Below, one piece after another: positions 23,527-33,936 of a DNA stretch of 64,000 bases. Where the stretch lies: positions 2,542,001 through 2,606,000 of the forward strand of contig NZ_OZ253579.1 of NCBI RefSeq assembly GCF_965263005.1, given 5' to 3'. Source of the DNA: Rariloculus sp965263005 (GTDB lineage Bacteria; Pseudomonadota; Gammaproteobacteria; Steroidobacterales; Rariloculaceae). The position numbers and the translations under genes were made by a program. How positions within the stretch are numbered: position 1 is the first letter of the stretch; the number at the start of each line of letters is the position of its first letter. The notes beneath the pieces are model-generated. The model made no database searches, had not been told where the DNA came from, and saw only the letters and a list, made by a program, of their open reading frames with translations.

Positions 23527-25040
23527 TGGACGCCGTGCTTCAGGGTCTCGACTTGCTCGTGAGCACGCCTCTTGCATTCGCGGCGATCGCCGGCGTCGCC
23601 TGGGGCATACTCGGCGGCGCTCTGCCCGGCATCTCGCCGTCGATCAGCATGGCCTTGCTGTTGCCGTTTACCTACGCAATGGAGCCGGTCTCGGCGATCG
23701 TATTGCTCGCTTCAACCTACATCGGCGCGGAGTATGGCGGTTCGATACCGGCCATATTGATAAACACACCGGGTACCAACGCCGCTGCGGCCACCGTGCT
23801 TGACGGCTACGCCATGCAACAACAGGGACGCGGCGGCGATGCCTTGGGCATCTCGCTGTATTCCGGCGTCATCGGAGGCTTCGTCGGTCTGCTGATGTTG
23901 GTGCTGTTGACGCGGCCGCTGGCGAACCTTGCCCTGGCGTTCACGCCGATGTCGTACTTTGCGCTCGGCGTACTCGGCCTGAGCGTGATCGCATCCCTGG
24001 CGGGCCCATCGATCCTGAAGGGTCTGGCGTCCGGTGTGCTTGGGCTCATGGTCGCGACTGTCGGTACAGATCCGGTCTCGGGCGTGCCGCGTTTCACTTT
24101 CGGGCAAGCCGGGTTGCTCGATGGCATCGCGCCGATCCTGATCATGGTCGGGCTGTTTGCGGTCAGCGAATTGTTTCATCAAGCCAGCGAGCCCGCGTGG
24201 GGCAGGACGTCCCATCGCACGACGCGGATTCGATTCCCCGGCCGCAAACTGAGGCGGCGCCTGATCAAGCCTCAGCTAATCGGCTCCTCGATCGGCACGG
24301 TCGAGGGCGTGATTCCGGGTGCAGGCGGCACGATCGCCTCCTTCCTGTCCTACAACGAGGCACGCCGCTGGTCGAAATCCAGGGAAGAATTCGGCCGGGG
24401 TTCGCCGGAGGGAATCGCCGCGCCGGAGACAGCCAACAACACAGTGGCTTCGACGGCGCTCGTTCCCTTGCTGAGCTTTGGCATACCGGGTTCGAATTCA
24501 GCCGCGATACTGCTCGGAGGACTGTTGATACACGGCTTGCTGCCGGGTCCGCGCCTGTTCGAGGAGAACGCCGACACCGTCATCGGGCTCTATACCGGGT
24601 TGTTCGTCGCAAATTTGGCCTTGCTCGCGATCGGCACCGTGGTCCTGCCGATCTGTCTGTGGCTGGTGAATCGTTCCAGGGCGTTGCTCACGGCGTTCAT
24701 CTACGCATTGATCTTCTCCGGAATCTATACGATCAATGCCAGTCTCTTCGATGTCGGTATCGTGCTTGCGGCAGGGGCGGCGGGATTTCTCATGCGCCTG
24801 TTCGGCCTGCCGTTGCTGCCGGCCGTACTTGGGGTCGTGCTCGGATTCCTGGTCGAGTCCAACTACCGCCGCTCATTGGTGCTGTCGGCTGGCGATCATG
24901 CAATCTTCCTCGAAGACTCGATCGCTGTCGGCTTGTTGATCGTCGCCGTGTTGTTCATTGCCGGCTCTCTCGGGATGCGAGTGTGGCTGGCGCTCAAGAA
25001 ATATCGCACGGCGGCGCCACGCGCCGATCTGCAATCGTGA
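23526..25040 (+). CDS. tctA: TTT transporter large membrane subunit (TctA family)
   Basis: A 504-residue polytopic membrane protein. It shows the family motifs GALPGISPSISMALLLPFTYAMEP, YGGSIPAILINTPGTNAAAATVLDGYAM, GVIPGAGGTIASFLSYNEARR and PLLSFGIPGSNSAAILLGGL, the duplicated GxPG signature of TctA. Its stop overlaps the GTG start of the MmgE/PrpD gene, suggesting that uptake and first catabolic step are cotranslated. Confidence 0.92.
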   Translation: MDAVLQGLDLLVSTPLAFAAIAGVAWGILGGALPGISPSISMALLLPFTYAMEPVSAIVLLASTYIGAEYGGSIPAILINTPGTNAAAATVLDGYAMQQQGRGGDALGISLYSGVIGGFVGLLMLVLLTRPLANLALAFTPMSYFALGVLGLSVIASLAGPSILKGLASGVLGLMVATVGTDPVSGVPRFTFGQAGLLDGIAPILIMVGLFAVSELFHQASEPAWGRTSHRTTRIRFPGRKLRRRLIKPQLIGSSIGTVEGVIPGAGGTIASFLSYNEARRWSKSREEFGRGSPEGIAAPETANNTVASTALVPLLSFGIPGSNSAAILLGGLLIHGLLPGPRLFEENADTVIGLYTGLFVANLALLAIGTVVLPICLWLVNRSRALLTAFIYALIFSGIYTINASLFDVGIVLAAGAAGFLMRLFGLPLLPAVLGVVLGFLVESNYRRSLVLSAGDHAIFLEDSIAVGLLIVAVLFIAGSLGMRVWLALKKYRTAAPRADLQS

Positions 25041-26401
25041 CTAACGGACATTCCGGACAGCCTGTCGCCGAGACCCTGTCTTGCTGGTTGGCAAGACTTC
25101 AACGCAGCGATATCCCTGTCGTGGTCGAGAACGCATGTGCGGACACGGTCATCGATACGCTTGGGCTCGCTTTCGCCGCCCGCCGCACCCGCTATGTCGC
25201 CGCGCTGCTCGAATCATGGACCGCCGCCGGGCCCTGTACCGTCATCGGATCACGGCAGACGCGCGAGGCGGGCGCCGCGGCCATGATCAACGGCACGGCG
25301 GCGCACGGCGAGGATTTTGACAATACCTATGAAGGCTGTCCGGTCCATCCGGGCGCTGTCGTCGTTCCTGCCGTGCTCGCCGCCGCCGAGGCGCACCGCC
25401 TCACCGGCAGCGACGCCTTGCGCGGCATAGCCGCAGGCCAGGAGTTGATGTGCCGGCTGGGCCTGACCGTGCAAAAGCGCATGCACGCCGCGGGCTTTCA
25501 TCCCACCGCCGTGATCGGGGCGATGGGTGCGACGGCGGCCGTCGCCGCAGCGATGCGTTCGCCCGCCGACGCGGCCGCCAACGCATTCGGCATCGCCGGC
25601 AGCATGGCCTCGGGCATCATCGAATACCTGGCGGACGGTTCCTGGACCAAGCGCATGCACGCCGGCTGGGCCGCGCAGTCGGGCCTGCGGGCGGTGGCGA
25701 TGGCGCAAGCGGGGTTCAAGGGGCCGGCGACGGTGTTCGAAGGCCGGCATGGATTCCTCCGCGCATTCGCACCCTCCGTCACCCAGGATCTCAGCCGGAT
25801 CACCGCGGATCTTGGCACACGCTGGGAATCTGCCCGCATCGCCTTCAAGCCCTATGCGTGCGGCACGATGACCCAGCCCTTCGTCGATTGTGCGATCCGC
25901 CTGGCGAGGCGCGGTATGCGCGCCGCCGAGGTCGCCGAACTACGGTGTTTCGTAGGCGAGGGCACCGTACACCGGTTGTGGGAACCGCTCGACCTGAAAC
26001 GCAAACCACCGAGCGCCTATGCCGCGAAGTTCAGCACACCGTATTGCGTCGCCGTTGGATTCCTGCGGGGCGATGCGGGCCTCGCCGAGTTCACAACCGA
26101 GTCAGTTCGAGATCCCGAAGTGCTTTCCCTGGCTGCTCGTGTGTGCTACGAAATCGATCCTGACGACGAGTATCCACACAACTACACTGGAACGATTCGC
26201 GCGAAGCTCATCGACGGCCGTGTGATCGAGGAAGTTCAGCCTCATCTGCGCGGCGGTTCGCGAGAGCCCCTGGGACGCACGGAACTTGAGAGGAAGTGCT
26301 CGGCGAACCTTGCCTTTGGCGGCGCAGACACCAACTTCGAGCGCGCGATCGCGGAGCTTGCCGGCAGACTTGGCGTCGGCGCCGGCGCAGCGACCGGCTG
26401 A
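25037..26401 (+). CDS. MmgE/PrpD family protein
   Basis: A 454-residue protein of the MmgE/PrpD fold, which includes 2-methylcitrate dehydratase and cis-aconitate decarboxylase. The hallmark segments are ACADTVIDTLGLAFAARR, MINGTAAHGEDFDNTYEG, HPGAVVVPAVLAAAEAHRL, FHPTAVIGAMGATAAVAAAM and FKPYACGTMTQPFVDCA. The length is normal. The start is taken as the GTG overlapping the TctA stop. Cotranscription with a TTT transporter suggests the substrate is the transported carboxylate, which is inference. Confidence 0.85.
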   Translation: MTNGHSGQPVAETLSCWLARLQRSDIPVVVENACADTVIDTLGLAFAARRTRYVAALLESWTAAGPCTVIGSRQTREAGAAAMINGTAAHGEDFDNTYEGCPVHPGAVVVPAVLAAAEAHRLTGSDALRGIAAGQELMCRLGLTVQKRMHAAGFHPTAVIGAMGATAAVAAAMRSPADAAANAFGIAGSMASGIIEYLADGSWTKRMHAGWAAQSGLRAVAMAQAGFKGPATVFEGRHGFLRAFAPSVTQDLSRITADLGTRWESARIAFKPYACGTMTQPFVDCAIRLARRGMRAAEVAELRCFVGEGTVHRLWEPLDLKRKPPSAYAAKFSTPYCVAVGFLRGDAGLAEFTTESVRDPEVLSLAARVCYEIDPDDEYPHNYTGTIRAKLIDGRVIEEVQPHLRGGSREPLGRTELERKCSANLAFGGADTNFERAIAELAGRLGVGAGAATG

Positions 26402-26495
26402 CCCGGTTCCCTGGACAAAGGGCCAATCATCCACTGACAATCACCCTCGACCACGCCCTGCGGCCCGGTCGACGTTCCCCGAAAATAGAGAGCTG

Positions 26496-28760
26496 ATGGG
26501 TATATCTCGCTTGAGTTTCGCTGTTTCGTTGCTGATCGTTGGACACGCAAATGCTCAGCAACCGACTGAGATCGTAGAAGTCATCGGTCAAACACCCCTC
26601 GGGACAGGGGTCGAGGCCGACCGCATCCCTTCAAATGTGCAATCGGCAAACGCCGAAGAGCTGCGCGATCAGCGCGCGCTGGATCTGGCTGACTTCATGA
26701 AACAAAATCTGGCAAGCGTATTTGTCAACGAAGCACAGAGCAATCCGCTGCAGCCGGACGTTCAGTACCGCGGATTCGTTGGATCGCCGCTCCTTGGGTT
26801 GGCACAGGGGATCGCCGTGTATCAGGACGGCGTCCGCATCAACGAGCCCTTTGGCGATACGGTCAATTGGGCACTCATTCCTGATTCAGCCATCGAGACT
26901 GTCTACCTGATGCCCGGCTCGAATCCCTTGTTCGGTCTCAATGCGCTTGGCGGTGCGATCGCAATCGAAACCAAAGATGGCTTCTCAAACCCGGGAACAC
27001 GGGCTGAAGTTCACGGCGGTTCTTTCGGTCGGCTCGGCTTGCAGTTCGCAACAGGAGGTTCTGCGGATGATCGTTACAGCTACTTTCTGACGGGTTCGTA
27101 CCTCGAAGAAGATGGATGGCGCGACTTTTCGCCGACCGAGGCGCTGCAGCTTTTCGGCAATCTCGGCTGGCAATCGGCTGCCACGAGCATCGATCTGAAC
27201 GTGACGCTGGCCGACACGGACCTGATCGGCAACGGTCCTGCGCCCATTGAGTTGCTCGAGATCAACCGAGACGCGATCTTCACGCGACCCGATCAAACCG
27301 AGAACGAGCTGACGCTGATCAACCTGATCGCCGAGCATGAGGTCTCCGACACGTTAACGCTGACAGGGAACGTCTACCTGCGTGGCAGCGACATCGGTAC
27401 GTACAACGGCGATGACTCGAATTTCGAGGAGTGCGTCGACGATCCGGGCTTGATCTGCGAGGTAGAGGACGATGAGGAAGAGCTGATCTTCGATCAGCAC
27501 GACAACCCGATCCCTGCGAGCGACGAAGTTGTAGGCGCCGCCGTGAATCGAACCGGGACCGAGCAGGATGGCACAGGCATCGGCTTGCAGGCGGCCTGGA
27601 CTGGCGACCTTGGCGGGCGCGAGAACCTGTTCGTGCTCGGGTTTGCGTACGACGACAGCGAAATCGATTTCGCTTCGAGCACGGCGCTGGGCGAACTCGA
27701 CGCCACGAGACTCGCGGTACCGAGCGGTTTTTTCTGGGGCGATTCGTTTACGCAGATCACGTCCGAAGCATCGACGACGGGTTTCTATCTGTCCGATACA
27801 TTCAATTTTTCGGACAACGTGGCGTTGACCGTTTCGGGACGTTACAACGACACTGAGATCACACTGCGCGATCGCCTCGGCACGGCATTGAACGGCGATC
27901 ACAGCTTCGACCGATTCAATCCGGCCATCGGGATTACGGCGCGTCTGAGCGACGGACTCGCTTTGTATGCCGGCTATAGCGAATCGAATCGCGCGCCCTC
28001 TCCCGTGGAGCTTACCTGCGCGGATGAAGATGACCCGTGCCGTCTGCCGAATGCCTTTCTCGCCGATCCACCGCTCGAGCAGGTGGTTGCAGAAACATTC
28101 GAGGCCGGTTTTCGAGGTGATTGGCCCGGGGGCGACTGGCACGCCGGCATCTTCCGAACGACCAGCAAGGACGACATCCTGTTTATCAGTGCGGGCGCAC
28201 TCAGCAATGAGGGGTTCTTCGACAACGTAGGCAAGACGAACCGGGATGGCGTCGAACTCAACCTGAACGGACAGTCCGGTAACAGCATGACCTGGTTCCT
28301 CAACTACACGCATCTCGATGCAACGTTCCGCGAGACGCTCGTATTCCCGAGCCCAAACAATCCGCTCGCCATCGATGGCGAGGTGACGGTTGCACCTGGA
28401 GATCGCCTGCCACTGATCCCCGGACAACTGTTCAAAGGCGGTATTCGGGCATCGATTGGTGATCGCGTGACGATCGGCGGCGGTGTCATCGCAGGCGGCG
28501 ACTTCCATATGCGCGGTGATGAAGGCAACGATCTTGAGCGTATCGGCGACTACGCGGTCGTGAATCTGCGCGGGGACTACCGAATCAGCGAGAACGTCCG
28601 GATTTTCCTGAATATCGACAACGTGCTCGACGAGGAGTACGAGACTTTCGGCTTGTTCGGTGAAGCCGACGAAGTGCTCGGCGATGATTTCGAAGACAGT
28701 CGATTCCTTTCGCCGGCCGCTCCACGGGCAGCCTGGTTGGGCGTAGAGGTCGTGTTCTAG
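26496..28760 (+). CDS. TonB-dependent receptor
   Basis: A 754-residue outer-membrane receptor. It has a signal peptide (MGISRLSFAVSLLIVGHANAQ) and a TonB-box-like EIVEVIG. The plug domain (about residues 40-150) contains VQYRGFVGSPLLGLAQGIAVYQDGVRINEPFG and NPLFGLNALGGAIAIETKDG. A 22-strand barrel follows, ending in Phe (LGVEVVF). Two acidic extracellular-loop inserts carry paired cysteines (near FEECVDDPGLICE and LTCADEDDPCR), probably disulfide-stabilised. The ATG at 26496 follows gagag. The ligand is unknown; siderophores, vitamin B12 or carbohydrates are possible. It lies 95 bases after the MmgE/PrpD gene. Confidence 0.9.
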   Translation: MGISRLSFAVSLLIVGHANAQQPTEIVEVIGQTPLGTGVEADRIPSNVQSANAEELRDQRALDLADFMKQNLASVFVNEAQSNPLQPDVQYRGFVGSPLLGLAQGIAVYQDGVRINEPFGDTVNWALIPDSAIETVYLMPGSNPLFGLNALGGAIAIETKDGFSNPGTRAEVHGGSFGRLGLQFATGGSADDRYSYFLTGSYLEEDGWRDFSPTEALQLFGNLGWQSAATSIDLNVTLADTDLIGNGPAPIELLEINRDAIFTRPDQTENELTLINLIAEHEVSDTLTLTGNVYLRGSDIGTYNGDDSNFEECVDDPGLICEVEDDEEELIFDQHDNPIPASDEVVGAAVNRTGTEQDGTGIGLQAAWTGDLGGRENLFVLGFAYDDSEIDFASSTALGELDATRLAVPSGFFWGDSFTQITSEASTTGFYLSDTFNFSDNVALTVSGRYNDTEITLRDRLGTALNGDHSFDRFNPAIGITARLSDGLALYAGYSESNRAPSPVELTCADEDDPCRLPNAFLADPPLEQVVAETFEAGFRGDWPGGDWHAGIFRTTSKDDILFISAGALSNEGFFDNVGKTNRDGVELNLNGQSGNSMTWFLNYTHLDATFRETLVFPSPNNPLAIDGEVTVAPGDRLPLIPGQLFKGGIRASIGDRVTIGGGVIAGGDFHMRGDEGNDLERIGDYAVVNLRGDYRISENVRIFLNIDNVLDEEYETFGLFGEADEVLGDDFEDSRFLSPAAPRAAWLGVEVVF

Positions 28761-28805
28761 CAGCAACCGGACAAGCCGAAGCTCGCCGGGCAGGGCTGAC
28801 ACGGT

Positions 28806-28882
<77 letters not shown>

Positions 28883-29025
28883 CCGGAAGCTAGCCGCAGG
28901 ATGATACAGAGGCTGCAATACCGCCGCAAGACAGACAGAGTTCGGACCGAAACCTGTCTCATATGAACCGGGCCGGAACGAAGGATCCCGATCCGACGAG
29001 AGTCAAGCCTGAACCGCGAGCGCTC

Positions 29026-30447
29026 CTACAGGACCCGCGTGCACAGTTCGAGCAGGTACCCCGGAAACACGCCGAGAGCGAGCAGGCCGAGACCGTTCGC
29101 GCTGAGCACGAAGCGCATGCTTGCCGGAGCCGAGATCGGCGTCTCATCCAGCGGATCGGCGAAGTACATGAACCAGACAACGCGAACGTAGTAGAACGCG
29201 CCGACGACGGCCAGCAGCACGCCGAGCACAGCGAGCCACAGGAGCCCCGCGTCGATGAGTCCGCCGAGGACGAGCAGCTTGGCATAGAAACCGATGAACG
29301 GCGGGACGCCCGCCATGCTGAACATGATCATCAGCATCACGAACGCGAACCACGGGCTGCGCGCGTTGAGACCCTTGAAATCCTCGAGTCGCTCGGCCTC
29401 AAAGCCATCGCGGCTCAAGAGAATGATCATGCCGAACGCGGCGGCAGCCATGATGACGTAGCTCACCGTGTAGAACATCGCTGCGCTGAGCGCGTCATCC
29501 GTGCCGGCGATGAAGCCCATCAGGATGAACCCGACGTGGGAAATCGTCGAATAAGCCAGCATGCGCTTGAGGTTCGTCTGCGCGATCGCAACGACATTGC
29601 CGATGATGAGCGACAGGATCGACAGCACGATCAGCATGCCCTGCCAACTCGAATGTGCGTCGCCGAGGCCTTCCACGAGCACGCGCCATGCCAGTGCGAA
29701 CGCCGCGATCTTCGGCGCCGAACCGATGTACAGCGTCACCGGCGTCGGCGCCCCCTGATAAACGTCCGGAACCCACATATGAAACGGTACGGCGCCGAAC
29801 TTGAACGCAACGCCAACGACGATGAACGCCAGGCCAACGAGCGCTGGAATGCTGACTCCGTCCGGCCCGGACACGCGTTCGGCAAGCACGGAAATCTCAA
29901 CCGTCCCCGTGACCCCGTAGAGCAACGAGATGCCGTACAACAAGGTTCCCGACGCGATCGCGCCCAACACGAAGTATTTCATCGCCGATTCCGCCGCAGT
30001 CGCCGATTCGCGATTGAATGCGACAAGCGTATAGAGCGAGAGCGACAACAACTCCAGGCCGAGGTAGACCGTCAGCAGGCTGTGCGCCGAGATCATGACC
30101 ATGATGCCGAGCAGTCCGAAGAGGCACAGAACGAAGAACTCGCCTTTGAACAGGTTCCGCTGTACCAGGTAATCGCGCGAATACACGAACGCGAGCGCAA
30201 CCACCGCATAGGCGACGAGCTTGAGCACGCCGGCCGCGGGATCGGCGACAAAGCTGCCGTAGAACGTCGTGACGGGTTCGTCCACGAAGAAAATCGCCGT
30301 GCACGCGGCCGTGCCGAGCAGCGCGAGCATCGAGAGCCAATAGGTGATCATCCGCTGCTCGTCGCGCAGGAACACGTCGACGAGCAACACCACGCAGATC
30401 GCCGTGGCGAGGAAAATTTCCGAAGCTGCCGGGTAGAAGTCGATCAT
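29026..30447 (-). CDS. nuoN: NADH-quinone oxidoreductase subunit N
   Basis: A 473-residue antiporter-like membrane subunit of complex I with about 14 helices. It is recognised by LGLELLSLSLYTLVAFNRES, KYFVLGAIASGTLLYGISLLYG, FKFGAVPFHMWVPDVYQGAPTPVTLYIG and RMLAYSTISHVGFILMG, which include the Lys and His residues of the proton channel. It is the last gene of the operon, 13 bases after nuoM. Confidence 0.97.
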   Translation of the reverse strand: MIDFYPAASEIFLATAICVVLLVDVFLRDEQRMITYWLSMLALLGTAACTAIFFVDEPVTTFYGSFVADPAAGVLKLVAYAVVALAFVYSRDYLVQRNLFKGEFFVLCLFGLLGIMVMISAHSLLTVYLGLELLSLSLYTLVAFNRESATAAESAMKYFVLGAIASGTLLYGISLLYGVTGTVEISVLAERVSGPDGVSIPALVGLAFIVVGVAFKFGAVPFHMWVPDVYQGAPTPVTLYIGSAPKIAAFALAWRVLVEGLGDAHSSWQGMLIVLSILSLIIGNVVAIAQTNLKRMLAYSTISHVGFILMGFIAGTDDALSAAMFYTVSYVIMAAAAFGMIILLSRDGFEAERLEDFKGLNARSPWFAFVMLMIMFSMAGVPPFIGFYAKLLVLGGLIDAGLLWLAVLGVLLAVVGAFYYVRVVWFMYFADPLDETPISAPASMRFVLSANGLGLLALGVFPGYLLELCTRVL

Positions 30448-30460
30448 CTATGGGCCATCG

Positions 30461-31972
30461 CTATAACTTCGATTGCACGACGTGGGCCAACAGTTGCCGC
30501 AAGGTCTCGTCCATCGCCGCCACGAGTGGATCGGGCCACACACCGAGCAACAGCACCGCCCCCGCGAGAACAGCCAGCACGAAGAACTCTCGCTGCCCCA
30601 CATCGTTGAGCTCGGCTACGCCATCGTTGCCGACTTCGCCGAAGACGACGCGCTTGACCATCCACAACGTGTAGGCCGCTCCGAAGACGAGGATCGTCGC
30701 CGCACAGAACGCAAGCCAGAAACTGGCATGAAAACTGCCGAGGATGACGAAGAACTCGCCGACGAAGCCCGACGTCCCGGGCAGGCCGGCGTTCGCGAGC
30801 GCGAAGAGGACCACGAAAGCGGCAAACTTCGGCATCGTATTGGCAACGCCGCCATACGCGCTGATCTCCCGGCTGTGCAAGCGGTCGTACATGACGCCGA
30901 CGCACAAGAACAGCGCGCCCGAGATCAGGCCGTGCGAGATCATCTGCACCATGCCGCCCTGCAGCGCGAGATGCGCTCCGGCGTCTTCCTGGGAGTTGGC
31001 GATCGTCGCAAAGATCACGAAGAAGCCGAGCGTGACGAACCCCATGTGCGCGATCGACGAGTACGCGATGAGCTTCTTCATGTCCTTCTGCACGAGGGCC
31101 ACCAAGGCGATATACACGATCGCGATCAATGACAGCCCGATCATGAGCCATGCGAGCGATTGGCTCGCGTCTGGCGTGATCGGCAAGCTGAAGCGGACGA
31201 AGCCGTACCCGCCCATCTTCAGCAATACGGCCGCGAGAATCACCGAGCCGCCCGTGGGCGCCTCGACGTGCGCGTCCGGCAGCCAGGTGTGGACCGGCCA
31301 CATCGGCACCTTGACCGCGAACGCGATGAGAAACGCGAGAAAGATGAGAATCTGCTCGTTCATGCCGAGCGGCAACTCGTGGAACGCGAGGATCGAGTAG
31401 CTGCCCTCCTGAAGATAAAGGTAAATCAACGCCACGAGCATGAAGACCGAGCCGAGGAACGTGAACAGGAAGAACTTGACGGTCGCATAAACGCGCCGCT
31501 CCCCGCCCCAGACCCCGATGATGATAAACATCGGCACGAGCATCGCTTCCCAGAAGACGTAGAACAGCAACGCGTCGAGCGCGGCGAACACGCCGATCAT
31601 CATGCCTTCCAGCAACAGGAACGCGGCGAAGTACTGTGCAGGCCGAATCTGGATGACCTCCCAGCCCGCGATGACGACGAGCGGGGTCAGGAATGTCGTC
31701 AGCAGAATCAACGGCATCGAGATACCGTCGATACCGAGTTCGTAGAATGCGTTGAACCCGCCGATCCACGGCACACGCTCAACGAACTGCATGCTGCCCG
31801 TCGTCAGGTCGAATCCGGCATAGAGCTGAATGCTGACGACGAAAGTGGCGGCCGAGACGCCCAGAGCAACTCGCTTGGCGAGCACCGCGCGTTGCCCGGA
31901 ACCGAGCAGCAGCACCGCGACAGCGCCTGCGATCGGCAGCCAGATGGCGATGCTGAGAATCGGCAAGTCCAC
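30461..31972 (-). CDS. nuoM: NADH-quinone oxidoreductase subunit M
   Basis: A 503-residue antiporter-like membrane subunit of the proton-pumping arm of complex I. The characteristic parts are DGISMPLILLTTFLTPLVVIAGW, FYVFWEAMLVPMFIIIGVWG, AFAVKVPMWPVHTWLPDAHVEAPTGGSVILAAVLLKMG and KKLIAYSSIAHMGFVTLG. Length and helix number are standard. It is three bases from nuoL. Confidence 0.97.
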   Translation of the reverse strand: MDLPILSIAIWLPIAGAVAVLLLGSGQRAVLAKRVALGVSAATFVVSIQLYAGFDLTTGSMQFVERVPWIGGFNAFYELGIDGISMPLILLTTFLTPLVVIAGWEVIQIRPAQYFAAFLLLEGMMIGVFAALDALLFYVFWEAMLVPMFIIIGVWGGERRVYATVKFFLFTFLGSVFMLVALIYLYLQEGSYSILAFHELPLGMNEQILIFLAFLIAFAVKVPMWPVHTWLPDAHVEAPTGGSVILAAVLLKMGGYGFVRFSLPITPDASQSLAWLMIGLSLIAIVYIALVALVQKDMKKLIAYSSIAHMGFVTLGFFVIFATIANSQEDAGAHLALQGGMVQMISHGLISGALFLCVGVMYDRLHSREISAYGGVANTMPKFAAFVVLFALANAGLPGTSGFVGEFFVILGSFHASFWLAFCAATILVFGAAYTLWMVKRVVFGEVGNDGVAELNDVGQREFFVLAVLAGAVLLLGVWPDPLVAAMDETLRQLLAHVVQSKL

Positions 31973-31975
31973 GAG

Positions 31976-33934
31976 CTAACTCCGCACGATGAGCCAGCCG
32001 ATCAGCGCGGCCAGACCTATGACCATCGCGAAGGCGTAGTGGTACAGATATCCCGATTGCACTTTGCGAACGATCGCTGCAAGCACCGTTACGCCCTGGG
32101 CGCTGCCGTTGACGACCACGCCGTCGATGACCGTCCGGTCACCGACATTCCACAGCAGCCTGCCGAGGCCGCGCGTCGCGCTTGAGATCACGTTCTCGTT
32201 GAACCAGTCAAAGTAGTACTTGTTGACGAGCAGCCGATGAACGGGCGCGAACCGCTGCGCGAGCCGGCCAGGCAATGCGGGCCGCATCAGATACGCGAAC
32301 CAGGCGACGATCGCACCGGCCGCGGCCAGATAGAGTGCTGCGGAAGCGCTGAATGCATGCAGCACGAACTCGGCTGGCCCCTCGAACTCAGCGCCGACTT
32401 CGCGCAGAACGTCGTGCTCTTCGAGCACGAGCAATGAGTCAGCGAAGAAGTCCCCGAAGAGCACCGGCTCGATCGTGACCCAGCCGATGAAGACGGATGG
32501 AATGGCGAGCGCGACCAGGGGCAGCCAGACCACGGCCGGCGACTCGTGCAGGTGCGCCTTCGCCTCGGCGTCGATCCGCTCTTCGCCGTGAAATACGAGG
32601 AACAGCAGCCGAAAACTGTAGAGCGCAGTGACGAAGACTCCGAGCAGAACGCACCAGTAAGCAAAGCCCGCGCCGAATGCCGTCGACGCGTGCACGGCTT
32701 CGATCAGCGCATCCTTCGAGAAGAAGCCCGAAAAGCCCGGGAACCCGACGAGCGCGAGCGTCCCGATCAGAGCCGTCCCGTACGTGATCGGCATGTATTT
32801 GCGCAGGCCGCCCATCTTGCGAATGTCCTGCTCGTGATGGAGCGCGATGATGACCGAGCCCGCGGCGAGAAACAGCAGCGCTTTGAAGAACGCGTGTGTC
32901 ATGAGGTGAAAGATCCCGGCCGCGTAGGCCGATGCACCGAGCGCGACCGTCATGTACCCGAGCTGAGAAAGCGTCGAGTAAGCCACGACGCGCTTGATGT
33001 CGTTTTGCACGATGCCGAGCAGCCCCGTGAGAATCGCCGTCGTCGCGCCGATGATGAGGACGACGCTCAACGCCGTCTCCGAATGCTCGAACAGCGGCGA
33101 CATGCGCGCCACCATGAAGATCCCTGCCGTGACCATCGTCGCGGCATGGATCAATGCGGATATCGGCGTCGGGCCCTCCATCGAGTCCGGAAGCCACACG
33201 TGCAGCGGCACCTGCGCCGATTTGCCCATCGCGCCGACGAACAGGCAAATGCATGCGAGCGTCAGCACAGACCATTGACTGCCCGCGAGCACTTCGATCG
33301 ATTCGGCATCGAGCAGCTCGGCGCGCGCGAACGCCGTGCCGTAGTCCAGTGAACCCGTGTAGAGCACGATCGCTGCGATACCGAGAAGGAATCCGAAATC
33401 GCCGACCCGGTTGACGAGAAACGCCTTGAGGTTCGCGAAGATCGCGGTCGGGCGTTTGAACCAGAACCCGATCAACAGATAGGAGACGACGCCCACCGCT
33501 TCCCAGCCAAAAAATAGCTGCAGGAAATTGTTCGACATCACGAGCATGAGCATCGCGAACGTGAACAACGAGATATAGCTGAAAAAACGCTGATAACCGG
33601 GATCATCGCGCATGTAGCCGATCGTGTAGACATGAACGGCAAGCGACACGAACGTGACGACGGTGATCATCAACGCCGTCAGGTGGTCGACGAGGAAGCC
33701 GATTTCCATGCGAATATCGCCGACCATGGCCCACTGATAGATCGTGCCGTTGAAGACGGGTGCGCCATCGATGACGACGTCCTTGAGCACGGCCAGCGCC
33801 AGCGCGAACGAGACGGCGATGCCTGTGATCGTGATCCAGTGCGCGCCGGCGCGCCCTATGGCGCGGCCGAAGAGCCCGGCGACGATGGCGGCCGCGAGCG
33901 GAGCGATGACTACGCCAAGATAGATCGATTCCAC
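31976..33934 (-). CDS. nuoL: NADH-quinone oxidoreductase subunit L
   Basis: A 652-residue, the largest antiporter-like subunit, with about 16 helices and the C-terminal lateral helix that runs along the membrane arm. It is recognised by FFGWEAVGVVSYLLIGFWF, GKSAQVPLHVWLPDSMEGPTPISALIHAATMVTAGIFMVARMSP and KRVVAYSTLSQLGYM. Two bases separate it from nuoK. Confidence 0.97.
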   Translation of the reverse strand: MESIYLGVVIAPLAAAIVAGLFGRAIGRAGAHWITITGIAVSFALALAVLKDVVIDGAPVFNGTIYQWAMVGDIRMEIGFLVDHLTALMITVVTFVSLAVHVYTIGYMRDDPGYQRFFSYISLFTFAMLMLVMSNNFLQLFFGWEAVGVVSYLLIGFWFKRPTAIFANLKAFLVNRVGDFGFLLGIAAIVLYTGSLDYGTAFARAELLDAESIEVLAGSQWSVLTLACICLFVGAMGKSAQVPLHVWLPDSMEGPTPISALIHAATMVTAGIFMVARMSPLFEHSETALSVVLIIGATTAILTGLLGIVQNDIKRVVAYSTLSQLGYMTVALGASAYAAGIFHLMTHAFFKALLFLAAGSVIIALHHEQDIRKMGGLRKYMPITYGTALIGTLALVGFPGFSGFFSKDALIEAVHASTAFGAGFAYWCVLLGVFVTALYSFRLLFLVFHGEERIDAEAKAHLHESPAVVWLPLVALAIPSVFIGWVTIEPVLFGDFFADSLLVLEEHDVLREVGAEFEGPAEFVLHAFSASAALYLAAAGAIVAWFAYLMRPALPGRLAQRFAPVHRLLVNKYYFDWFNENVISSATRGLGRLLWNVGDRTVIDGVVVNGSAQGVTVLAAIVRKVQSGYLYHYAFAMVIGLAALIGWLIVRS

Positions 33935-33936
33935 GC

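Noticed and set aside
28963..30609. Long plus-strand open frame opposite nuoN
   Set aside because: It is antisense to a well-conserved gene, is extremely rich in Arg, His, Glu and Asp as expected from the complement of GC-rich coding DNA, and has no domain.
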